Part shown: piece after piece, positions 5,788 to 9,332 of the stretch
How the letters are laid out: every line of letters begins with the position of its first letter
Position numbering within the stretch: the first letter of the stretch is position 1
Source of the DNA: JANNHK01 sp034408875
GTDB lineage: Bacteria > Actinomycetota > Acidimicrobiia > IMCC26256 > PALSA-610
NCBI GenBank assembly: GCA_034408875.1
Contig: JAWXCJ010000064.1
Location: 1-9,332, forward strand
DNA length: 9,332 nucleotides
Reading direction: 5' to 3'
The notes under the pieces: generated by a model
Told to the model about the DNA's origin: nothing
The model's input: only the letters and a program-made list of their open reading frames with translations
The model's database searches: none
Translations under genes and position numbers: made by a program

Positions 5788-5895
5788 GTGCGGTATCTCG
5801 TGGGAGTGGTCGGCGCCGGGCCCGGGGACCTCTCCGCTGCCGCTCATCTGGGCAAACAGGACTTCGACGTGGTCGTTCCGGGGTTCGAGCGATGA
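5788..5895 (+). pseudogene. Truncated FAD-dependent desaturase (CrtI/CrtN-like) N-terminus
   Basis: This 35-codon ORF starts at GTG 5788 with AGGA 8 bases upstream; an in-frame ATG at 5779 is also possible. It encodes a beta-alpha-beta dinucleotide-binding segment typical of the first residues of phytoene/diapophytoene desaturases: 'RYLVGVVGAGPGDLSAAAHL', then 'KQDFDVVV'. The third Gly of GxGxxG is Asp (D14), and the usual Gly before the second strand is also Asp (D25); both could arise from GGC-to-GAC transitions. The acidic residue that normally ends strand two is missing, and the frame stops six codons after the second strand. No further desaturase sequence follows. The TGA overlaps the ATG of the glycosyltransferase (ATGA, 5892-5895), so it may survive as a translated leader coupled to that gene. 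It is too short to be an enzyme. The family call rests on motif and context. Confidence 0.6.
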
Positions 5896-6992
5896 GGCGG
5901 GGCACCGCCCTCGGCCTCGTCGGGCTCGGGGCGGGGACGTGGCTCCTCGCCCGGGTCGAACGCCTGCGCACGGCGCCGGTGGTCGCAGGCGAACTCGACC
6001 TCACGGTGGTCATCCCGGCGCGCGACGAGGCCGCGTCGCTGCCGCGGCTGCTCTCGAGCCTGGGCGCGCAGGTCGCGCCCGCGGCCCGGATCGTGGTCGT
6101 CGACGACGAGTCGACGGACGGTACCGCCGCGGTCGCCCGCGCTCACGATGTCGAGGTGGTAGCCGTGCCGCCCCGGCCGCCGGGATGGACGGGCAAGGCG
6201 TGGGCGTGTTGGACCGGAGCGGCGCTGGTGACGACCGAGCGGATCGCATTCGTCGACGCCGACACGTGGCTGGCGCCCGCCGCGCTCGGTAATTTGGTCG
6301 CCGACCACGAGGAACGCGGGGGCTTGGTGTCGGTGCAGCCGCACCATCACCCCGAACTTCCGTACGAACAGCTGTCGTTGTTTTTCAACGTCGTCGCGCT
6401 CATGGGCTCGGGCGCGTTCACGCCCCGTCCCGCCGAGCCAGTGGTCGCGTTCGGGCCGTGCCTCGTGTGCCGCCGCACCGACTACGCGACGACCGACGGT
6501 CACCGGGCCGTGCGCGGCGAGGTCGCCGAAGATCTCGGGCTGGCGCGCGAGTTCCGAGCCGCGGGGTTGCCGGTCCGCGTGTTGGCCGGGGGTGACGCGG
6601 TCGCGTTTCGCATGTACCCGGGTGGGTTGGCGACGCTGGTCGAAGGCTGGACCAAGAACTTCGCCACGGGCGCAACGGGGGTTCGACCCGCCGAATCGGC
6701 GCTGGTCACGCTGTGGATCGCGGGCGTGGCCCAGATCGCGGTCGATCTCGTGCGGCGGCGTGATGCCGAAGCGGCGGTGCTGTACGGGTTGGCCGTCGTG
6801 CAGCTCTCGGGACTCGCCCGGCGCGCGGGCGCGTTCCGGCCGTGGTCGGTCGCGCTGTACCCCGTTCCGCTCGCGACGTTCATGGGCGTCTTCGCGCGAT
6901 CGTTGGCGCTGACGTACGGGCGCGGTGAAGTGACCTGGCGCGGTCGGCGCATCGCGACGACGAGCCGCGCGCGGAGTGGTGCGCGTTCGTGA
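5892..6992 (+). CDS. CrtQ-like family 2 glycosyltransferase (carotenoid type)
   Basis: This 366-residue membrane-associated GT-A enzyme has a short N-terminal membrane helix (residues 5-21), then the GT2 start 'LTVVIPARDEAASLPRLLSSL' and 'VVVDDESTDGT'. The metal/nucleotide-sugar motif is D122-A-D124 ('FVDADTW'), the catalytic acid region is E213-D214 ('VAEDLGLAREF'), and 'GWTKNFATGA' (252-261) replaces the QxxRW box, as in CrtQ of the staphyloxanthin pathway. Three hydrophobic stretches follow near 270-285, 296-310 and 318-340. The likely reaction is esterification of a sugar to a carotenoid carboxylic acid at the membrane. It is ATGA-coupled to the upstream mini-ORF and its stop overlaps the next gene, so the three are one translational unit. 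Other GT2 lipids as acceptor cannot be excluded. Confidence 0.8.
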   Translation: MRRGTALGLVGLGAGTWLLARVERLRTAPVVAGELDLTVVIPARDEAASLPRLLSSLGAQVAPAARIVVVDDESTDGTAAVARAHDVEVVAVPPRPPGWTGKAWACWTGAALVTTERIAFVDADTWLAPAALGNLVADHEERGGLVSVQPHHHPELPYEQLSLFFNVVALMGSGAFTPRPAEPVVAFGPCLVCRRTDYATTDGHRAVRGEVAEDLGLAREFRAAGLPVRVLAGGDAVAFRMYPGGLATLVEGWTKNFATGATGVRPAESALVTLWIAGVAQIAVDLVRRRDAEAAVLYGLAVVQLSGLARRAGAFRPWSVALYPVPLATFMGVFARSLALTYGRGEVTWRGRRIATTSRARSGARS

Positions 6993-7471
6993 CGAACGAG
7001 ACCGTTGCCGTTATCGACGCCGTGGCGTGGGCCACGATCCAGGTCGGCACCGGCTACCTGGTGCACCGGATGCCGGCGAGTCGCTTCGAGCACGACGGCC
7101 GGCTGTGGCGGCGGCGTTCGTTCGAGACGCGCCGGCGCTACGAGCGGTGGACGCGGGTGCGGCGCTGGAAGGGCGCACTCCCCGAGGGCGGCGCGGTGTT
7201 CCGCGGTGGGGTGTCGAAGCGCACCCTGCTCGGGCGCGACGCCGATGCGTTGCGCCGGTACGCGCTGGAAACGCGCCGCGGCGAGCTGGGGCACTGGCTC
7301 GCCGTGTCCGCCACCCCGCTGTTTGCGCTGTGGAACCCGGCCTGGTTGATGCCGTTCATGGTGCTGTACGCCGCCGTGACCAACGCCCCGTGCGTCATCG
7401 CCATGCGCTACAACCGGCTCCGCATCGAGGCGCTCCTCGCCCGCCCCCCGACGGGAATCAGGAGCTCGTAG
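6989..7471 (+). CDS. CrtO-like glycosyl-carotenoid acyltransferase
   Basis: This 160-residue membrane protein resembles staphylococcal CrtO, which acylates glycosyl-4,4'-diaponeurosporenoate in the last step of staphyloxanthin synthesis. Shared traits are the small size, an N-terminal hydrophobic segment (7-24), a basic region leading to 'RRWKGALPEGGAVFRGGVSK' (58-77), the 'ETRRGELGHW' block (94-103) and two more hydrophobic stretches (104-118 and 119-135). The GTG start overlaps the crtQ-like stop as GTGA (6989-6992), giving translational coupling, and the pairing with a CrtQ-like gene strongly supports the assignment. The acyl donor and exact carotenoid are unknown. The homology call is from memory of the family, not from an alignment. 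Confidence 0.72.
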   Translation: MTNETVAVIDAVAWATIQVGTGYLVHRMPASRFEHDGRLWRRRSFETRRRYERWTRVRRWKGALPEGGAVFRGGVSKRTLLGRDADALRRYALETRRGELGHWLAVSATPLFALWNPAWLMPFMVLYAAVTNAPCVIAMRYNRLRIEALLARPPTGIRSS

Positions 7472-7492
7472 GCCGGGGGGATCGGCCCGGTC
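7471..7492 (+). terminator. Possible GC-rich terminator after the crtO-like gene
   Basis: GGCCGGG (7471-7477) can pair with CCCGGTC (7486-7492), seven pairs including one G-T, around an 8-base loop. It begins at the last base of the stop codon. There is no U-tract, and the next 30 bases are also self-complementary, so the exact fold is uncertain. Confidence 0.3.
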
Positions 7493-7582
7493 GGGCGCCG
7501 GGAGCCGGGTCGGGCCCGAGTGAGACGGAGTTCACACTTGGGGTCAAGCCCGATAGGGGTTCGCGCCGACAACATCTCCCGA

Positions 7583-9043
7583 ATGGCTGCATCTACGTCG
7601 GGCACGCGGCGCTCCGACTCTGCGTCGGAGAAGCCGGCTAAGAAGATGTTGCTCGACGACCTCGTCGCGGACACCGCCGACACCGACGAGGACCGGGCCC
7701 CCGCCGGTTCCGAGCTCACCCTCCAACCCGTGCCCGTGGCGGCGCTGGCTGCGGCCCGGAAGCGGCGGCGGGTGAACGAGCTCGAAGAGGCGGCCGTCCA
7801 CAACCTGAAGGCGGCCGAGGAAGCCCGCAAGGTCGCCCTCGAGGATCGCAAGCGGCTGGGCGTCGAGACGAGCACGCGGCGCAAGATCCAGCGGGAGGCG
7901 ACGCGGCTGCGGCGGGAACTCGACCGTCTGCGCGAGACCGAGCAGAAGCGCACTGCGCAGGCGAAGTTCGCGGCCGAGCGCGAAGCCCGGCGCGAAGTGC
8001 AGGACGAGGTCGAGCGCGTGAAGGACGAGCACGTCCGCGTCGCGCAGGAAGTCGACCGGCTCCGCCACGCGCTCGACGACGACCGCCGGCTCATGGAGGA
8101 GTTCACCGAACGCCTCCGTGAGGAACAGCGGGCCAAGATCGAGGCGAAGATCCAGCTCGAGCAGACCTTCGAGCTGTACAAGCAGCTCGAACGCAACATG
8201 GAGCACGCGGTCGAGTCCGTGCAGCGACGGGCCGAAGACGAGCTGGCCCGCTTGTCTGCGGCGGAGACAGCCGTGCGCGAGGCGCAGGCCGATCGCGACC
8301 GCGTCGCCGAGGAACTCGCGGAGATCGCGGCCAGTGGTGGCGGCCAAACCCGCGAACTGCAGGCCCAGGTGCGGGAACTCGAAGCGTCGCTGGTGGCGGC
8401 GGGCGAAGAGGCGCAGCTCATCGTGGGCGAACTCGAGTCGCGGCTGATCGCCGCGGCCGAGGGGCGCGAGGACGAGACGGGTCGCGTCAGCCAGCTCGAG
8501 CGCGCCCTGTCCGACGTGCAGTCGCAGCTTCGCGATGCCGACACGGAGCTGCGGCGGCTCCAAGACGCGGCGTCGGACGAGGCGCGAGCGGTCGAGACAG
8601 GGCGCGCCGAAATCCAAACGGCTTTGCACGCGCGCATCGCCGAACTCGAAACCGAGGTCGTGGCCTCACGGGCCGACGCCGAGACGGTGCTGCACGCGCG
8701 TATCGCCGAGCTCGAAGCCGAAGCAGTCACGACGCGTGCCGAAGCCGACGACCTGCGAGTCACCGTCGGAGCGCTCGAAAACCGGTGGGCCGAGGCCACG
8801 GCCGACGCCGAAGAGGTACGCGCCCAGTTCGCCGACCTCGAAGACGTAGTGACCGCCACGGCCGACGCAGCCACCCGGGTGCGCGAGGACGCCGAGGAAG
8901 CGCGCGAAGCATTGCGGGCGGAACTGGCGTCGATCATCGACGGCGAGGTCGACGTCCGCCGGTCGGCGATGTCGGAGCTGAGCTCGCTGGCCGGGCGGGA
9001 CACGCTCGTGGGCCACATCGGCGACGTGCGCGACGGTCACTAG
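7583..9043 (+). CDS. Long coiled-coil protein of unknown function
   Basis: This 486-residue protein, Glu/Arg/Ala-rich, has no recognised domain. Residues 1-55 are low-complexity and partly acidic ('LLDDLVADTADTDED'). Residues ~56-248 form a first coiled coil that is Arg/Lys-rich at its start; S-G-G-G at ~251-254 is a hinge; residues ~255-460 form a second, more acidic coiled coil; a short non-coil tail ends the protein. Residues 346-367 and 368-389 are a tandem 22-residue repeat sharing the core 'LHARIAELE'. No signal peptide or membrane segment is seen, so a cytosolic structural, cell-pole or chromosome-associated role is conceivable but unsupported. The frame extends up to GTG 7520, but ATG 7583 is preferred because coiled-coil-type codon and residue use starts after it. 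No clear Shine-Dalgarno sequence is seen; CAACAT, 7 bases upstream, is a weak -10 candidate. Confidence 0.78.
   Translation: MAASTSGTRRSDSASEKPAKKMLLDDLVADTADTDEDRAPAGSELTLQPVPVAALAAARKRRRVNELEEAAVHNLKAAEEARKVALEDRKRLGVETSTRRKIQREATRLRRELDRLRETEQKRTAQAKFAAEREARREVQDEVERVKDEHVRVAQEVDRLRHALDDDRRLMEEFTERLREEQRAKIEAKIQLEQTFELYKQLERNMEHAVESVQRRAEDELARLSAAETAVREAQADRDRVAEELAEIAASGGGQTRELQAQVRELEASLVAAGEEAQLIVGELESRLIAAAEGREDETGRVSQLERALSDVQSQLRDADTELRRLQDAASDEARAVETGRAEIQTALHARIAELETEVVASRADAETVLHARIAELEAEAVTTRAEADDLRVTVGALENRWAEATADAEEVRAQFADLEDVVTATADAATRVREDAEEAREALRAELASIIDGEVDVRRSAMSELSSLAGRDTLVGHIGDVRDGH
8618..8749 (+). repeat. Tandem 66-bp (22-codon) repeat inside the coiled-coil gene
   Basis: Two adjacent 66-bp units (8618-8683 and 8684-8749) encode near-identical 22-residue segments sharing 'LHARIAELE' and ending 'RADAE'/'RAEAD'. 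The 22-residue period equals two hendecads. The two copies differ at many synonymous positions, so the duplication is not recent. Confidence 0.7.
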
Positions 9044-9071
9044 CCGGTCGGCCGGGTAGGCGCCGGCACGG

Positions 9072-9100
9072 GCTCACAGAACGCTCACATCAGGATCACC
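9072..9100 (+). promoter_or_regulatory. Three 11-bp direct repeats, candidate PhoP/PhoB-type operator
   Basis: GCTCACA (9072-9078), GCTCACA (9083-9089) and GATCACC (9094-9100) are spaced exactly 11 bp apart, one helical turn. This is the architecture of OmpR/PhoB-family sites: Streptomyces PHO boxes use 11-bp units with a GTTCACC core, and mycobacterial PhoP binds TCACAG-N5-TCACAG, which the first two units match in 11 of 12 fixed positions. The third unit abuts where the -35 would be for the -10-like sequence at 9122-9127, the usual geometry for activation. I infer control of the small ORF that follows. Which regulator binds is open. Confidence 0.55.
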
Positions 9101-9121
9101 CGCCGCTGGCGCTGCGGGCCG

Positions 9122-9127
9122 TAATGG
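9122..9127 (+). promoter_or_regulatory. Possible -10 element (TAATGG) of the small ORF
   Basis: TAATGG matches TANNNT except for the last base and lies 5 bases before ATG 9133. With a 17-bp spacer the -35 would fall at 9099-9104, overlapping the third direct repeat. This suggests an activator-dependent, nearly leaderless transcript and argues against the in-frame ATG at 9124. Confidence 0.35.
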
Positions 9128-9132
9128 TGTGT

Positions 9133-9285
9133 ATGCAGCCCCAGACCTCCACCGCCGTACTCGAGCCCACCACCAACCCGGCCCCGGCCGGCCACCCGGC
9201 ACCCGCCGTCGACCGGACACCGGAACCGGCGCACCATCCCCGCCGCTGGGCCCTGGCCGAACTGGCCGCCCTCGCCGCCCGCTAG
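9133..9285 (+). CDS. Small Pro/Ala-rich protein of unknown function
   Basis: This 50-residue ORF starts at ATG 9133. Its first 35 residues are disordered-looking, rich in Pro, Thr and Ala ('LEPTTNPAPAGHPAPAV'), and it ends in a short basic-amphipathic helix ('HHPRRWALAELAALAAR'). I recognise no family. There is no signal peptide or Cys. Support for it being real: a dedicated direct-repeat operator and a -10-like sequence just upstream, no competing ORF of quality in the region, and a hairpin after the stop. GC-rich DNA easily produces such ORFs by chance, so confidence is moderate. Confidence 0.5.
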   Translation: MQPQTSTAVLEPTTNPAPAGHPAPAVDRTPEPAHHPRRWALAELAALAAR

Positions 9286-9314
9286 CCTTTCTGTCAGCCG
9301 ACCAACGAGCGCAA

Positions 9315-9330
9315 CCGGGAACGAACCCGG
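9315..9330 (+). terminator. Possible hairpin terminator at the window end
   Basis: CCGGG (9315-9319) and CCCGG (9326-9330) form a perfect 5-bp stem with loop AACGAA, 30 bases after the small ORF's stop. The window ends two bases later, so a following U-tract or a longer structure cannot be judged. Confidence 0.3.
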
Positions 9331-9332
9331 GA

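Noticed and set aside
5695..5847. N-terminal extension of the PAP2 protein to the frame's first possible start
   Set aside because: The extra 51 residues have no PAP2 similarity and would cover the promoter and the divergent mini-ORF. ATG 5694 has a purine-rich leader and a -10 element upstream.
7530..7547. GTTCACA upstream of the coiled-coil gene as another PHO-box unit
   Set aside because: No second unit lies 11 bp before or after it, so it lacks the direct-repeat structure seen at 9072-9100.
7520..7582. Upstream GTG start (7520) for the coiled-coil protein
   Set aside because: The extra 21 residues look random and lie close to the possible terminator of the crtO-like gene. ATG 7583 begins the coherent sequence.
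7408..9018. A 536-residue Ser/Arg-rich minus-strand ORF
   Set aside because: It is the antisense reading of the coiled-coil gene (runs of Ser from Glu/Arg-rich codons), with no domain and no sensible start context.
9297..9332. A partial tRNA on the minus strand, suggested by a T-arm-like CCGGGTTCGTT
   Set aside because: The loop would be 6 rather than 7 bases with correct pairing, and no acceptor stem or anticodon arm can be built from the adjoining sequence. A simple hairpin explains it better.

Overview
The window is GC-rich (roughly two thirds G+C by eye), with strong G/C third-position bias, GTG as well as ATG starts, and several start codons that sit 8-9 bases downstream of a TANNNT -10 element with little room for a leader. 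A deazaflavin (F420)-type oxidoreductase, a stand-alone CrtO-like acyltransferase and an OmpR/PhoP-type direct-repeat operator all fit a high-GC actinobacterium. An Acidimicrobiia-like lineage is my guess and is not proven by the sequence. It reads as chromosomal DNA: I see no transposase, integrase, phage gene, CRISPR array, rRNA or complete tRNA.

Layout. (1) 2-370: 3' end of a phytanoyl-CoA dioxygenase-like gene (+), convergent with an AlkB-like dioxygenase (407-1063, -) across a perfect 15-bp hairpin. (2) The alkB-like gene is divergent from inorganic pyrophosphatase (1084-1563, +) across only 20 bp. (3) On the minus strand an amidohydrolase-2 family gene (1996-2835) is ATGA-coupled to a deazaflavin-dependent nitroreductase-family gene (1532-1999), whose 3' end overlaps that of ppa by 32 bp. 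(4) On the plus strand come a ParD-like ribbon-helix-helix protein with a long helical tail and no toxin (2873-3367), a small CxxC/CxxC protein (3449-3799) and a zinc alcohol dehydrogenase (3810-4910). The last two are closely spaced and probably co-transcribed. (5) A PAP2-family membrane phosphatase (4927-5694, -) is divergent from a tightly coupled plus-strand set: a 35-codon ORF that looks like the broken N-terminus of a carotenoid desaturase-type FAD enzyme, a CrtQ-like glycosyltransferase (5892-6992) and a CrtO-like acyltransferase (6989-7471). (6) A long coiled-coil protein of unknown function (7583-9043). (7) A 51-residue Pro/Ala-rich ORF (9133-9285) behind three 11-bp-spaced direct repeats that look like a binding site for an OmpR/PhoB-family response regulator.

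How the genes relate. The clearest functional unit is the crtQ-crtO pair, expected to glycosylate and then acylate a carotenoid carboxylic acid as in staphyloxanthin biosynthesis. The desaturase that should stand with them is reduced to a vestige here. The amidohydrolase/F420-enzyme pair and the zinc-ribbon/ADH pair look like small two-gene operons of unknown substrate. I did not find a convincing wholly new system. The best leads are the truncated desaturase ORF with retained translational coupling, the direct-repeat operator in front of the small ORF, the toxin-less RHH protein, and the amidohydrolase without its usual HxH metal motif.
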